Source of the DNA: Comamonadaceae bacterium | Lineage (GTDB): Bacteria > Pseudomonadota > Gammaproteobacteria > Burkholderiales > Burkholderiaceae_C | Assembly: GCA_013297875.1 (NCBI GenBank) | Contig: JAAFIW010000001.1 | Span: forward strand, 1 to 64,000 | Direction: 5' to 3' | DNA: 64,000 nucleotides | Part shown: positions 1 through 13,018 of the stretch, piece after piece | How the letters are laid out: each line of letters opens with the position of its first letter | Position numbering within the stretch: position 1 is the stretch's first letter | Notes under the pieces: model-generated | What the model saw: the letters and a program-made list of their open reading frames with translations, nothing else | Told to the model about the DNA's origin: nothing | Database searches by the model: none | Made by a program: the position numbers and the translations under genes

Positions 1-206
1 AGGGTAGCGTTACCAGCCTGAACGTTGTAGTAAGGGATGATCAGCTGGTGACCAATGCCGCCTGGCAACACAGACTGGGCTGTGGCGCTGGTGGTGGTGT
101 TTGCTGGTGCAGCAGCACCGTTGTCTTGCAGCACGTTGGCTTGCGCAGACAGACCCAGGCTGCATGCAAACAGCGCAGCGCCCATGGCAATTACATTTTG
201 ATTCAT
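1..206 (-). CDS. Exported surface-type protein, 5' part only (runs off the left edge)
   Basis: Reading leftwards from an ATG at 206 gives 68 residues with no stop before the window edge. The first 23 residues (MNQNVIAMGAALFACSLGLS, then AQA) look like a Sec signal peptide with an A-x-A cleavage site. An AAGGAAC ribosome site lies just upstream of the ATG. The mature start is rich in A/T/N and is followed by LIIPYYNVQAGNAT. That motif resembles exported 'cell surface protein' hypotheticals of Comamonadaceae that I recall; this is memory, not a search. The function is unknown. Confidence 0.7.
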   Translation of the reverse strand, partial: MNQNVIAMGAALFACSLGLSAQANVLQDNGAAAPANTTTSATAQSVLPGGIGHQLIIPYYNVQAGNAT

Positions 207-353
207 TTAAGTGTTCCTTTTTGAAGTCACTGAAAACGGCAAGGGTGAATAAAGAAGCAGTTCCGAGAATACCAAATATTCGAGTGAGCACCTAAGTAAA
301 GTGCTGGGGCACCACATTTCGTTGCCTGGGAGCAACGTAATAAGGTGAACAAG
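207..353. other. Intergenic: upstream region of the exported-protein gene, downstream of gltD
   Basis: No gene is seen. A short inverted repeat CGTTGC-ctggga-GCAACG lies at about 329-346, downstream of gltD on the minus strand. It lacks a convincing T tract, so it is at best a weak terminator. The rest would hold the promoter of the exported-protein gene. Confidence 0.4.
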
Positions 354-1826
354 TTAACGGGGTAGGTCACTAAATCCCATCAAGAACTCATCGACCGCCC
401 GTGCGGCCTGGCGTCCTTCGCGAATCGCCCATACCACCAGGCTTTGGCCGCGGCGCACATCGCCTGCTGCAAAAACCCTGGGCACATTGGTGGCGTAGCC
501 CCCGATGAAGTCTGTGCTGGCCTTGGCGTTGCCGCGCGTATCTTTGATGATGCCGAAGGCGTCCAGCACGCTGCCGACGGGGGCGGTAAAGCCCATGGCC
601 AGCAGCACCAAGTCGGCCTTGAGGGTTTGCTCGGTGCCTGGCACTTCTTGCAGCTTGCCGTCTTTGAATTCGATGCGCACGGTTTTCAGGCCCGTGACCT
701 TGCCACTTTTGCCTTCGGTCAAGAATTCTTTGGTCGAGATGGCGAACTCGCGGTCACAGCCTTCTTCGTGGCTGGAGCTGGTACGCAGCTTAATCGGCCA
801 GTAGGGCCAGGTCAGCGGGCGGTCTTCTTCCTCGGGAGGCTGGGGCATCAACTCAAACTGCGTGACGCTGGCCGCGCCGTGGCGGTTGCTGGTGCCCACG
901 CAGTCGCTGCCGGTGTCGCCACCGCCAATCACGATCACGTGTTTGCCGTCGGCCCGCAGTTGGCCTTTGACTTTGTCGCCGGCATTGACCTTGTTTTGCA
1001 GTGGCAAGAATTCCATCGCAAAGTGGATGCCGTCCAATTCGCGGCCGGGCACGGGCAAGTCGCGTGATTGCTCGGCACCACCGGCCAGTAGCACGGCGTC
1101 GAATTCTTTTTGCAGTTGCTCGGGCGTGATGGTCTCTTTGGCCCAGTTCGTGACCTTGCTGTCAGCTGGCAACGTGCCCACCATCACGCCGCAGCGAAAC
1201 GCCACGCCCTCCGCTTCCATCTGTTCCACCCGGCGATCGATATGGATTTTTTCCATCTTGAAATCTGGAATGCCATAGCGCAGCAGGCCGCCCACGCGGT
1301 CGTTTTTCTCGAACACGGTCACGCTGTGGCCCACACGGGCCAGTTGCTGCGCGGCGGCCAGCCCGGCGGGGCCGCTGCCGACGATGGCGACCTTTTTGCC
1401 AGTCTTGTGTTTGGCCACTTGCGGCGTGACCCAGCCCTCGTGCCAGGCGCGGTCAATGATGGCGTGCTCGATGCTTTTGATGCCCACGGCATCGTCGTTC
1501 ACATTCAGGGTGCACGCGGCCTCGCAGGGCGCAGGGCAGATGCGGCCGGTGAACTCGGGGAAGTTGTTGGTGCTGTGAAGCACCGTGATCGCGTTCAACC
1601 AGTCACCGTCGTAGACCAAATTATTGAAATCCGGAATGATGTTGTTGACCGGGCAGCCGCTGTTGCAAAACGGCGTGCCGCAGTCCATGCAGCGGGCGCT
1701 TTGTGTTTTGGCGGCTTGGTCGTCCAGGCCGATGACGAACTCTTTGTAGTTTTTCACGCGCTCTTGCACGGGCTTGTAGCCCTCTTCAATGCGCTCGAAT
1801 TCCATGAAGCCGGTGATTTTTCCCAT
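354..1826 (-). CDS. gltD: Glutamate synthase [NADPH] small subunit
   Basis: 490 aa, the usual family length. GltD passes electrons from NADPH through FAD and Fe-S clusters to the large subunit, where 2-oxoglutarate and glutamine-derived ammonia form glutamate. Near the N-terminus are cysteine clusters ([14 protein letters not shown], then CPAPCEAAC) typical of the Fe-S-binding helical domain. Next come the FAD dinucleotide fold ([20 protein letters not shown]) and the NADPH fold ([11 protein letters not shown]). The C-terminal FAD motif includes [20 protein letters not shown]. It is the last gene of a minus-strand operon after gltB and a small monooxygenase-domain gene, 20 nt behind the latter. 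Cytoplasmic. Identification is secure. Confidence 0.97.
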   Translation of the reverse strand: MGKITGFMEFERIEEGYKPVQERVKNYKEFVIGLDDQAAKTQSARCMDCGTPFCNSGCPVNNIIPDFNNLVYDGDWLNAITVLHSTNNFPEFTGRICPAPCEAACTLNVNDDAVGIKSIEHAIIDRAWHEGWVTPQVAKHKTGKKVAIVGSGPAGLAAAQQLARVGHSVTVFEKNDRVGGLLRYGIPDFKMEKIHIDRRVEQMEAEGVAFRCGVMVGTLPADSKVTNWAKETITPEQLQKEFDAVLLAGGAEQSRDLPVPGRELDGIHFAMEFLPLQNKVNAGDKVKGQLRADGKHVIVIGGGDTGSDCVGTSNRHGAASVTQFELMPQPPEEEDRPLTWPYWPIKLRTSSSHEEGCDREFAISTKEFLTEGKSGKVTGLKTVRIEFKDGKLQEVPGTEQTLKADLVLLAMGFTAPVGSVLDAFGIIKDTRGNAKASTDFIGGYATNVPRVFAAGDVRRGQSLVVWAIREGRQAARAVDEFLMGFSDLPR

Positions 1827-1846
1827 GATTGCTAACTCCGTTTTGC

Positions 1847-2206
1847 CTATCGTTTGCTGTACGCGCGCTCGACCTTGGCCACGCGCAACTCATAGTGTTC
1901 GTACCAATCGCTGTTGCCCTTGGCCTGTGCCACTTGGTGCTCCAGGTTGGCCTTCCAGTTGGCAATGGCTTGCGCGCTGTCCCAGTAGCTCACCGTGATG
2001 CCAAACCCATCGGCCCCGCGCGCGCTCTCCACGCCCAGGTAGCCGGGTTGCTGCGCCGCCAGCTCGACCATGCGGTCAGCCATCGCAGCGTAGCCGTGCT
2101 CACCGTCGGTTCGCTGGCTGCTGAACACCACGGCGTAGTAGGGCGGTTTCAGGCCGCGGGCGAAGCTGGTGGCACCCAAGGTGGGCGGGTGGGTTGCTGC
2201 GCTCAT
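1847..2206 (-). CDS. Antibiotic biosynthesis monooxygenase (ABM) domain protein
   Basis: 119 aa. The sequence fits a ferredoxin-like ABM-fold protein: a first strand [11 protein letters not shown], a helix [17 protein letters not shown], then [19 protein letters not shown], the pattern of small heme-degrading or quinone-monooxygenase-like enzymes. It lies between gltB and gltD, 3 nt after the gltB stop and 20 nt before gltD, so it is almost certainly co-transcribed and perhaps translationally coupled. The substrate cannot be deduced. A metabolite-repair or redox-linked role beside glutamate synthase is only a guess. The ribosome site is weak. Confidence 0.75.
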   Translation of the reverse strand: MSAATHPPTLGATSFARGLKPPYYAVVFSSQRTDGEHGYAAMADRMVELAAQQPGYLGVESARGADGFGITVSYWDSAQAIANWKANLEHQVAQAKGNSDWYEHYELRVAKVERAYSKR

Positions 2207-2209
2207 GAT

Positions 2210-7036
<4,827 letters not shown>

Positions 7037-7163
7037 GGCAAACACCTCAAATAATCGCAGGGGAGGTGAATATAGTGCAGTGCACCATACTTGCCAAGCA
7101 GATTAATTGGGGTCAGATCACAATTAAATCAGCGTTTTGGTAGCAAAAATTTAATTGGGGACA

Positions 7164-7231
7164 GATCAAAATTGATAGCTGCTTGAGCAATAAATACATG
7201 GGCTGGTGGCCTATTTGATGCTCAAACCGAC
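7164..7231 (+). repeat. Dispersed ~60-bp repeat, copy 2
   Basis: Carries ATTGATAGCTGCTTGAGCAA and TAAATACATGGGCTGGTGGC, one of the closest matches to the family core. It directly joins the REP-like site at 7149-7173 and ends at the 3' end of the transposase gene. Confidence 0.9.
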
Positions 7232-7926
7232 TTGAGCGCCCCGCTACCAAACGGCCGCCCCGCCCGCCCCTTGCCCACCCGTCGCACCGTTTGTTTTTGC
7301 AAGTCGGCCACAAAATCAGCCTCGCCCAAAGCCCAGCCGCTCAGCGTCGCGGCGGTCAATTGCGACTGCTGGTGGGCCGTCACGCCCGCCTGAACCAGGT
7401 CGATATAGGCCGCCTCGCGGGCAAACGGCGTGTTGCCCAGCTCCCAGTAGAGCGGGTGCGGCGTGAGCAGTTTGTCGTGCCGCTGGCCGATGTAATGCAA
7501 GTGGCTGGACCACGCGTAGTCCCGCGCCTGCGCCACCAGCCGGGCGCGCACCGGGTTCAGGTCCATGTAGACCATGCAGGCCATCAAATAGCGCTCGGTT
7601 TGAATCACCGTGGACTTGTAGCGCCCCTCCCACAAGGTGCCGCTGCGCCCCTGCGCCGTGTTGAACCAGCGCACATAACTGCGCCCCAGCGCTTGCATCA
7701 TGAGCGGCAGACCGTCAGCGGTTGACGGCGTGGCCAGTAAATGGACGTGGTTACTCATCAGCACATAGGCATGCAGCGCCACCTTGAACTGCGCGGCGTA
7801 GTCGCCCAACAAATCCAGCAGCTTTTGCTGGTCACCCGGTGCCGCAAATATCGGCTGGCGGTTGTTGCCGCGCTGAATGATGTGGTGCGGGTGGTCGGGC
7901 AGGGTCAGGCGGGGTTGGCGGGCCAT
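7222..7926 (-). CDS. REP-associated tyrosine transposase (RAYT), Y1_Tnp family
   Basis: 234 aa. The N-terminus has HHIIQRGNNRQPIF, the hallmark opening of RAYT proteins. The HUH metal-binding motif is in MSNHVHLL (His60, His62). The catalytic tyrosine should be Tyr113 or Tyr120 in ERYLMACMVYMDLNPVRARL. These single-strand endonucleases act on REP hairpins, and REP-like sites with the core GGGGTCAGAT flank the gene on both sides. The gene is intact, so it may be active in this strain. The last few residues (ALKSV) are encoded next to the dispersed repeat copy. Family assignment is firm; the DNA target is inferred from the flanks. Confidence 0.92.
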   Translation of the reverse strand: MARQPRLTLPDHPHHIIQRGNNRQPIFAAPGDQQKLLDLLGDYAAQFKVALHAYVLMSNHVHLLATPSTADGLPLMMQALGRSYVRWFNTAQGRSGTLWEGRYKSTVIQTERYLMACMVYMDLNPVRARLVAQARDYAWSSHLHYIGQRHDKLLTPHPLYWELGNTPFAREAAYIDLVQAGVTAHQQSQLTAATLSGWALGEADFVADLQKQTVRRVGKGRAGRPFGSGALKSV

Positions 7927-7973
7927 GGTGCGTCAAGTAATTCCGCATCATGGTAATTGGAATCTGACCCCAA

Positions 7974-8480
7974 TTAATTGACCCCGCCTTGGGGATGCGT
8001 GGGGTCGATCCACAAGACGTTTTCGGGTTGCTCAGCGGGCGTGATGTCCAGGTTCACCGCAACGGCTTCACCATCGCTGCGGCACAGCACGCACTCCAGC
8101 GCTTCGGTGGCGCTGGCGTTGATTTCCTGGTGTGGCACCCACGGCGGCACGTAGATGAAGTCGCCAGGGCCCGCTTCAGCCACATATTGAAGCTGGTCGC
8201 CCCAGCGCATGCGGGCGCGGCCCCGCACGATGTAAATCACGCTTTCCAGGTGGCCATGGTGATGCGCGCCGGTTTTTGCATTGGCATGAATGGTGACAGT
8301 GCCCGCCCACAGCTTTTGCGCTCCGACGCGGGCGAAATTGATGGCGGCCTTGCGGTCCATGCCGGGTGTTTGTGCGGTGTTTTCGTCCAGTTGGTTGCCG
8401 GGAATGACGCGAACGCCGTCGTGTTTCCAGGCGTGTTCTGGGTCGGGGTGGGGGTGGTCGTGTGTGTGGCTCATATGCAT
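7974..8480 (-). CDS. Cupin domain protein
   Basis: 168 aa, a single small cupin. The first motif is visible as GAHHHGHLESVIYIVRGRARM, with His residues and the Glu for metal binding; the second is GDFIYVPPWVPHQEIN. The N-terminus is His-rich (MHMSHTHDHPHPDPEH). The first ATG has a GAGGT site six bases upstream and is preferred to the internal Met3. The last codons and TAA stop lie within the REP-like site at 7955-7985, so the C-terminus (GGVN) was probably rewritten by that insertion. Metal-dependent dioxygenase, isomerase or sensor roles are all possible; no substrate can be named. Confidence 0.85.
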   Translation of the reverse strand: MHMSHTHDHPHPDPEHAWKHDGVRVIPGNQLDENTAQTPGMDRKAAINFARVGAQKLWAGTVTIHANAKTGAHHHGHLESVIYIVRGRARMRWGDQLQYVAEAGPGDFIYVPPWVPHQEINASATEALECVLCRSDGEAVAVNLDITPAEQPENVLWIDPTHPQGGVN

Positions 8481-8519
8481 CAGGCTACCTCATTCCGTTT
8501 CCAAATCATCGCTGTAGCT

Positions 8520-8536
8520 AATTGGAATCTGACCCC
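8520..8536 (-). repeat. Solitary REP-like site (ATCTGACCCC)
   Basis: AATTGGAATCTGACCCC matches the right flank of the transposase unit at 7955-7970 base for base. It lies upstream of the cupin gene and about 35 bp from a dispersed ~60-bp repeat copy. Confidence 0.75.
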
Positions 8537-8568
8537 AAGCAAGTTACTTGGGCAAGCTTTTTTAATGC

Positions 8569-8630
8569 CGAAATGCCCTTCAGCCCATGTATTTATTGCT
8601 CAAGCAGCTATCAAAAACGCAGCAGTTAGA
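8569..8630 (-). repeat. Dispersed ~60-bp repeat, copy 3
   Basis: The reverse strand reads TTTTTGATAGCTGCTTGAGC followed by AATAAATACATGGGCTGAAG. It is intergenic, between the dehydratase gene's stop and the solitary REP-like site, and nearly identical in its core to copy 2. Confidence 0.9.
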
Positions 8631-8635
8631 GCGAC

Positions 8636-9604
8636 TTACGCCCCCGCCAGCACCCGCGCAAACACAGCCGTATCCACATTGCCACCGCACAAAGTCGTGC
8701 CCACCACCTGGCCTTGCAACCGCTCCCGTTGCTGCATCGCTGCGGCCAGCGACGCAGCGCCCGCCCCTTCGGCCACGTTGTGGGTGTCTGCAAACAGCAC
8801 GCGCATGGCGTGGGCCACTTCGTCATCGGTGACGGCAATCACGTCGTCGGCTTCTCGCAACACGATTTCCAGCGACGCGGCATCGGGCACGCGGCACGCC
8901 ATGCCGTCGGCCAGCACGGTCGTCACGGGTGCTTCCACCACCTTGCCCGCGCGAAATGAATCCAAGTAGGCGGTGGCATGGGCGGAGACCACGCCGATCA
9001 GCTTGGTTTTGGCTCCGGTGTGGGCCCGTGCCGCTGCCGCCGCGCAAAAGCCAGAGCCCTGCCCGATGGGCACGAACACCACGCTGGGCATGTCGCCGGC
9101 CGCAAAACTCTCAAAAAACTCCACCCAGTACGTCATCACACCGCGCAGCAAATCCCGGTGAAACGAGGGCACCATGTGCAGGCCGCGCTCCGCTGCCAAG
9201 GCATAGGCATGCTCGCGCGACGCTTGAAAGTCGTCGCCATGCTCAATCAAGCTCACCCCCAGCGCCCGCATGGCGGCATTCTTTTCAACCGAGTTGCCAT
9301 ACGGCACCACGATGGTTGCGGGCAGCCCGTACTTGCGCGCTGCAAATCCCACCGACTGGCCGTGGTTGCCACGGGTCGCAGCAATCACGCCGGCGGGCGG
9401 TGCCGATGACTGGAGCAACTGCTCAAAGTAGGTCAGGCCGCCGCGCACCTTGAAAGCACCCGCTGGCGTATGGTTTTCGTGCTTCACCCACACCTTGAAC
9501 CCCAGGCGCTGCGCCAGCAGCGGCCAGGCGTATTGCGGGGTGGGCGGCATGGCGGCGTACACGCTGCGCTGGGCGGCCAGCACTTCTTCACGGGTAAACA
9601 ACAT
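8636..9604 (-). CDS. PLP-dependent threonine/serine dehydratase family protein
   Basis: 322 aa, fold type II PLP enzyme. The PLP lysine should be Lys52 in AGAFKVRGG. A glycine-rich phosphate loop follows at SAHATAY/ADGMAC and GAGAASLAAA near the C-terminus. It lacks the C-terminal ACT regulatory domain of biosynthetic IlvA, so a catabolic or detoxifying dehydratase (threonine, serine or hydroxyaspartate type) is more likely. The N-terminus MPPTPQYAWPLL resembles hydroxyectoine-utilisation EutB-type dehydratases, but no other ectoine genes are present. It is the last gene of a long minus-strand run, 1 nt downstream of the VOC gene. Confidence 0.85.
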   Translation of the reverse strand: MLFTREEVLAAQRSVYAAMPPTPQYAWPLLAQRLGFKVWVKHENHTPAGAFKVRGGLTYFEQLLQSSAPPAGVIAATRGNHGQSVGFAARKYGLPATIVVPYGNSVEKNAAMRALGVSLIEHGDDFQASREHAYALAAERGLHMVPSFHRDLLRGVMTYWVEFFESFAAGDMPSVVFVPIGQGSGFCAAAAARAHTGAKTKLIGVVSAHATAYLDSFRAGKVVEAPVTTVLADGMACRVPDAASLEIVLREADDVIAVTDDEVAHAMRVLFADTHNVAEGAGAASLAAAMQQRERLQGQVVGTTLCGGNVDTAVFARVLAGA

Positions 9605-9605
9605 T

Positions 9606-10292
9606 TCAAATTCCTTTCGATTCCAAAGTGATCAGGCCGCGCGGCGTGGCAAGCGTGGCCACCAGGTTGGCCGGGCCTTCGCCCACCACCACCTGGCTCA
9701 AGCCAATCGCTGCATACGCAGCGTGCAGCTGAGGAGCCTGAGAGTGCGTCACGCTCAGCGCTTGCAGCGTGACGCCGGACGCAGGCATAGCCTGCGAGGG
9801 ACGCACATCGCCCCACTCAATGAGGGTGGGCAAGCAGCCGTTCATCAAGCGTTGGCCATCGTCCCGCACGGTGATTTGCCATTGCAGCAGCCCGGTGGGC
9901 GTCATACGGCTGGCGGTTGTCGGCGGGCCGCGGTGCAGGTCGAGCGCGGCCAGCGCAGCCACCGACGCACCTACATCGGGCACGTTGGCCACAAAGTGAA
10001 CCAGCCGGGGGCCGTGCTGGTTGATCTGGGTCTGCAGCTCCTCAGAATCCATATCAAACCAGCGTTTGGACCTTTCAGATATTGCTGGAGCAGCTATACC
10101 ATTGATAGCAATTATTTCAAAATAAGCACGCGGGTAATTCACTGTGGCCACGCGAAACAAGCGGTTGTGCGTGCCCATTAGCGGGTGTTCACCGCCAGGC
10201 CCAGGCGTGATGCCCAGCGTTGCCTCGCACCAAGCCACGCCCTCGTCCAGCGTGCGGGCCACAACAACGAGGTGATCGACTTGGGCTGTCAT
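9606..10292 (-). CDS. VOC / glyoxalase-like domain protein
   Basis: 228 aa, starting at ATG 10292, which overlaps the stop of the upstream PhzF gene by one base. The N-terminal DHLVVVARTLDEGVAWCEAT and GGEHPLMGTHNRLFRV match the Glyoxalase_3 type of vicinal-oxygen-chelate protein. Two insertions of repetitive DNA are visible within the frame. One is a dispersed repeat copy at about 10068-10113, read as IAINGIAAPAISE. The other is a perfect 10-bp-arm hairpin at 9746-9775, read as GVTLQALSVTH. The substrate is unknown. Neighbouring PhzF, GST and NAT genes hint at small-molecule detoxification. Confidence 0.8.
   Translation of the reverse strand: MTAQVDHLVVVARTLDEGVAWCEATLGITPGPGGEHPLMGTHNRLFRVATVNYPRAYFEIIAINGIAAPAISERSKRWFDMDSEELQTQINQHGPRLVHFVANVPDVGASVAALAALDLHRGPPTTASRMTPTGLLQWQITVRDDGQRLMNGCLPTLIEWGDVRPSQAMPASGVTLQALSVTHSQAPQLHAAYAAIGLSQVVVGEGPANLVATLATPRGLITLESKGI
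9746..9775. repeat. Perfect inverted repeat inside the VOC gene
   Basis: Arms GCGTCACGCT (9746-9755) and AGCGTGACGC (9766-9775) with a 10-nt loop. A smaller hairpin (GCAGGC-at-AGCCTGC) follows at about 9780-9795. Both are in coding sequence without breaking the frame. Confidence 0.7.
10068..10113 (+). repeat. Dispersed ~60-bp repeat, diverged copy 4 (inside the VOC gene)
   Basis: The minus strand carries GCTATCAATGGTATAGCTGC followed by TCCAGCAATATC. The paired GCTAT...ATAGC arms and the core are recognisable but diverged. Relative to the VOC gene it is in forward orientation, read as AINGIAAPAIS. Confidence 0.6.
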
Positions 10293-11155
10293 CACAGGCT
10301 CACCGTGCCGTTGATGCAGGTGACCGAGCTGCCGCCAATCCAGATGTCCGCGCCGTCTTGCTGCACGTGTACCCGACCCGCCCGACCCATGGCTGTGCCC
10401 TGGGCGGCGATGTATTGGTGGGGGGCCAGACCCGCCCCGATCAACCACTGCGCCAGACCCGCATTCAAGCTGCCCGTCACCGGGTCTTCGGCCATACCGT
10501 TATTGCCAGGAAAGAAGGCGCGCACTTCAAATGCGCATTCATGCGTTTCGCTTTGCGTGCCGACCACGCCCACCTTGCCGTGCGGCCCCACCACGCCAAT
10601 GTCCAGCTGACCCAACACCGCTGCATCAGGTTTGAGAGCCAGCACCTGCCGGGCCGAGCCAAGCATCACGCCGCGCCAGTTCGGCCCGTTGTGGCACCAG
10701 GCATGGGCCTTGATATCGGCCCGCGTCACACCCAGGCCGCGGGCGATCAGCGCCACATCGGCTTCATCGAGCGGGCCGCTTCTGATCAGCGGTGGGGCGG
10801 CGAAGGCCAGGCGACCGGCGTCGCGACGCAGCTTGATCAGGCCCACGCCGCATTCCTGAACCACGTGAGTTCCTTTCGGCTTGCCTCCCGCTTCCAGCCA
10901 TGCGTGGCAACTGCCCAAGGTCGGATGCCCGGCAAACGGCAGCTCACGCCCAGGGCAAAAAATGCGCACCTGGTAGTCGGCATCCGGGTGGGTAGGCGGC
11001 AGTAAAAACGTGGCTTCCGACAGATTGGTCCAGTTGGTGAAATGCTGCATTTCCTCGGTGGACAGACCCGAGCCGTCGAGCACCACGGCCAGTGGGTTGC
11101 CCAGGTAGGGCATGGCGGTGAAGACGTCGACTTGTTTGAAGGGGCGGGTTTTCAT
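10292..11155 (-). CDS. PhzF family isomerase/epimerase-like protein
   Basis: 287 aa, the normal length for PhzF/diaminopimelate-epimerase-fold proteins. The opening MKTRPFKQVDVFTAMPYLGN PLAVVLDG motif, the catalytic glutamate (Glu47 in NLSEATFLL) and CPGRELPFAGHPTLGS are classical. The C-terminal half mirrors the fold (GMAEDPVTGSLNAGLAQWL). PhzF-like proteins are often of unknown substrate and are annotated as trans-2,3-dihydro-3-hydroxyanthranilate isomerases only by homology. No other phenazine genes are present. It is followed by the overlapping VOC gene and preceded by GST (19-nt gap). Confidence 0.9.
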   Translation of the reverse strand: MKTRPFKQVDVFTAMPYLGNPLAVVLDGSGLSTEEMQHFTNWTNLSEATFLLPPTHPDADYQVRIFCPGRELPFAGHPTLGSCHAWLEAGGKPKGTHVVQECGVGLIKLRRDAGRLAFAAPPLIRSGPLDEADVALIARGLGVTRADIKAHAWCHNGPNWRGVMLGSARQVLALKPDAAVLGQLDIGVVGPHGKVGVVGTQSETHECAFEVRAFFPGNNGMAEDPVTGSLNAGLAQWLIGAGLAPHQYIAAQGTAMGRAGRVHVQQDGADIWIGGSSVTCINGTVSL

Positions 11156-11174
11156 GGTGTGAAGCTCCAGAAGA

Positions 11175-11795
11175 TCAAGACAGGGGAATATCTAAAACAC
11201 CCTGGGATGCGGGCATGGCCAGCATCTGCTGGTACCAGCGATCCAGGTTTGGGTATGGCGCATGCGCCAGAGGCAGGCAGCGCCAGCGGTGAATCTCGCA
11301 GGCCACGGGAATATCGGCCATCGTGAGTTGCGTGCCCACCATGAAAGGCTGGGCTGCCAGGTGCCTATCCAACAACTTCAGCAATGGCAGGGTTGCCGCC
11401 ACCGAGTGATCCACGCGCGCTGGATCGACCTGTCCGCCCGGCTTTCGAATCAGCTGAATGAATGCGTCCCGGCCCGCCGGGTTGAGCGTGGTTTGCTGCC
11501 AGTCCATCCAGCGCTCGGCATCAAAGGCCTCGTGCAAACCTTGGGGATACAGCGTGGTGTGACCGTGTTTGGCACACAGGTAGCGAACGATGACATTCGA
11601 TTCCCATAAATAGAAGTCGCCGTCTTGCATCAACGGCACCATGGCATTGGGGTTGTGGGCCATGAAGGTATCGGTGCGCACCACGCCAAATTCGCCACCG
11701 GCGTCTATGCGCTCGTGTGCGAGACCCAGCGCCTGCACGGCCCACATCACCTTGCGTACATTGATTGAGCTCATGCGGCCCCAGAGTCGTAGCAT
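11175..11795 (-). CDS. Glutathione S-transferase family protein
   Basis: 206 aa from ATG 11795, two bases after the stop of the upstream aminotransferase gene; a GAAGG ribosome site lies within that gene's end. The thioredoxin-like N-terminal domain has MLRLWGRMSSINVRKVMWA with a Ser-x-Asn active-site region. The conserved cis-Pro and glutathione-binding stretch is NPNAMVPLMQDGDFYLWESN. The helical C-terminal domain contains LTMADIPVACEIHRW. A longer upstream extension in the same frame overlaps the aminotransferase gene and is not used. Probable detoxification role; substrate unknown. Confidence 0.9.
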   Translation of the reverse strand: MLRLWGRMSSINVRKVMWAVQALGLAHERIDAGGEFGVVRTDTFMAHNPNAMVPLMQDGDFYLWESNVIVRYLCAKHGHTTLYPQGLHEAFDAERWMDWQQTTLNPAGRDAFIQLIRKPGGQVDPARVDHSVAATLPLLKLLDRHLAAQPFMVGTQLTMADIPVACEIHRWRCLPLAHAPYPNLDRWYQQMLAMPASQGVLDIPLS

Positions 11796-11797
11796 CT

Positions 11798-12991
11798 TCA
11801 ACCCGCCTTCATCTCGCGAATCGCTGCTGCCAATGCCGACACGCCTTGCGCAATCTGCTCCACCGACGCCGTGACAAACGACAGCCGTAGCGTGTTGTGC
11901 TGCGGCTCCTCGGCATAAAAAGCTGAGCCCGGCACAAAGGCCACGCCTTTGTCCACCGCCTTGGGAAGCAAGTCCACGGCCCGCATGGCGCCGGGCAGAC
12001 GCAGCCACAAAAACATGCCGCCTGCGGGCTTGTTCCAGCTCACGCCCAAACCCGAAAAGTCTTTATCGAGCGCGGCCAGCATGGCCTCGCACTGGCTTTT
12101 GTACAGCGCGCGAATCACGGGCACATGGCCGTCTAAAAAACCGCCCTCCAGCACCTTGGCCACCATGCGCTGGTTAAAGCTCGGCGTGTGCAGATCGGCG
12201 GCCTGCTTGGCTTGTAGCAGCTTGGGGTACAGGGCCTTGGGTGCCACCAAATACCCCAGGCGCAGACCGGGTGCCAATGTCTTGCTGAACGATCCCATGT
12301 AGATGTAACCGTCTCGGTTGCGTGCCGTCAACGGGGCGGGCGGCGGCGTGTCAAACCACAGATCGCCATAGGGGTTGTCTTCCACGATGGGCAGGCCCAA
12401 ACGCGCGGCCTCGGCACTGAGTGCCGATCGCCTGACCTCGCTCATGCTGGCACCGGTGGGGTTTTGAAAGTTGGGCAGCACGTAAAAAAACCGTGCGGAT
12501 GGGTGCTGCTTGAGCTCATCCACATCCACACCTTCCGCATCGCTGCCCACACTCACAAACTGCGGCTCCATCGGCGTGAACGCCTGCAAGGCACCCAGAT
12601 AGGTGGGCCGCTCCACCAGCACCGTGGAGTCGGTGTCGATCAACACCTTGGCAATCAAGTCCAGCGCCTGCTGGCTGCCCGTGGTGATCAGCACCTGCGC
12701 CGGATCCACCGGCCAGGGCACGCCGGCTGCCGTGCTTTGGCGGTTCAACTCCTGCGCCACAAACTCGCGCAACGGGCCATAGCCCTCGCTGGCGGCGTAC
12801 TGAAGCGCGGCATGCCCATCGTTGGCCAATACATCAGCGCAGGCCTTGGCAAAAGCGTCGATGGGAAATGTTTTAGGTGAGGGCAAGCCACCCGCAAAAC
12901 TGATGATGCCGGGCTTTTCGGTGACCTTCAAAATTTCGCGGATCACGGAAGGGTTCATACGTTCAGCGCGTCGGGCAAGTGTCCAGTTCAT
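11798..12991 (-). CDS. PLP-dependent aminotransferase, class I/II (2-aminoadipate transaminase-like)
   Basis: 397 aa. Fold type I aminotransferase without a DNA-binding domain. The N-terminal ISFAGGLPSPKTFP and the pyridoxal lysine Lys237 (MGSFSKTLAPGLRLGY) are typical of the LysN/2-aminoadipate-transaminase group related to MocR catalytic domains. The PLP-contacting motifs NPTG (in PNFQNPTGAS) and VEDNPYGDLWFD are present, with a C-terminal arginine in NTLRLSF for substrate carboxylate. It overlaps nothing and is followed 2 nt later by the GST gene. Substrate is inferred only by family. It may serve the same pathway as the divergent MocR-type regulator at 16026. Confidence 0.88.
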   Translation of the reverse strand: MNWTLARRAERMNPSVIREILKVTEKPGIISFAGGLPSPKTFPIDAFAKACADVLANDGHAALQYAASEGYGPLREFVAQELNRQSTAAGVPWPVDPAQVLITTGSQQALDLIAKVLIDTDSTVLVERPTYLGALQAFTPMEPQFVSVGSDAEGVDVDELKQHPSARFFYVLPNFQNPTGASMSEVRRSALSAEAARLGLPIVEDNPYGDLWFDTPPPAPLTARNRDGYIYMGSFSKTLAPGLRLGYLVAPKALYPKLLQAKQAADLHTPSFNQRMVAKVLEGGFLDGHVPVIRALYKSQCEAMLAALDKDFSGLGVSWNKPAGGMFLWLRLPGAMRAVDLLPKAVDKGVAFVPGSAFYAEEPQHNTLRLSFVTASVEQIAQGVSALAAAIREMKAG

Positions 12992-13018
12992 GACTTGTTT
13001 TCTCTGTTGACAGCAGTT

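Larger units (their letters stand above)
7102..7985. mobile_element. REP-associated tyrosine transposase unit with flanking REP-like sites
   Basis: A Y1 transposase gene (7222-7926, minus) is bracketed by related sites. To the left are AATTGGGGTCAGATC (7105-7119) and a second near-copy AATTGGGGACAGATC (7153-7167). To the right is the inverted form AATCTGACCCCAATTAATTG (7961-7980). More copies occur at 8520-8536 and 42912-42932. A REP-like sequence flanking a RAYT gene in inverted orientation is the usual arrangement of these domesticated transposases. The dispersed ~60-bp repeat abuts the second left copy. Confidence 0.75.

Noticed and set aside
329-346. Strong terminator for gltD
   Set aside because: The 6-bp hairpin has no T tract on either strand.
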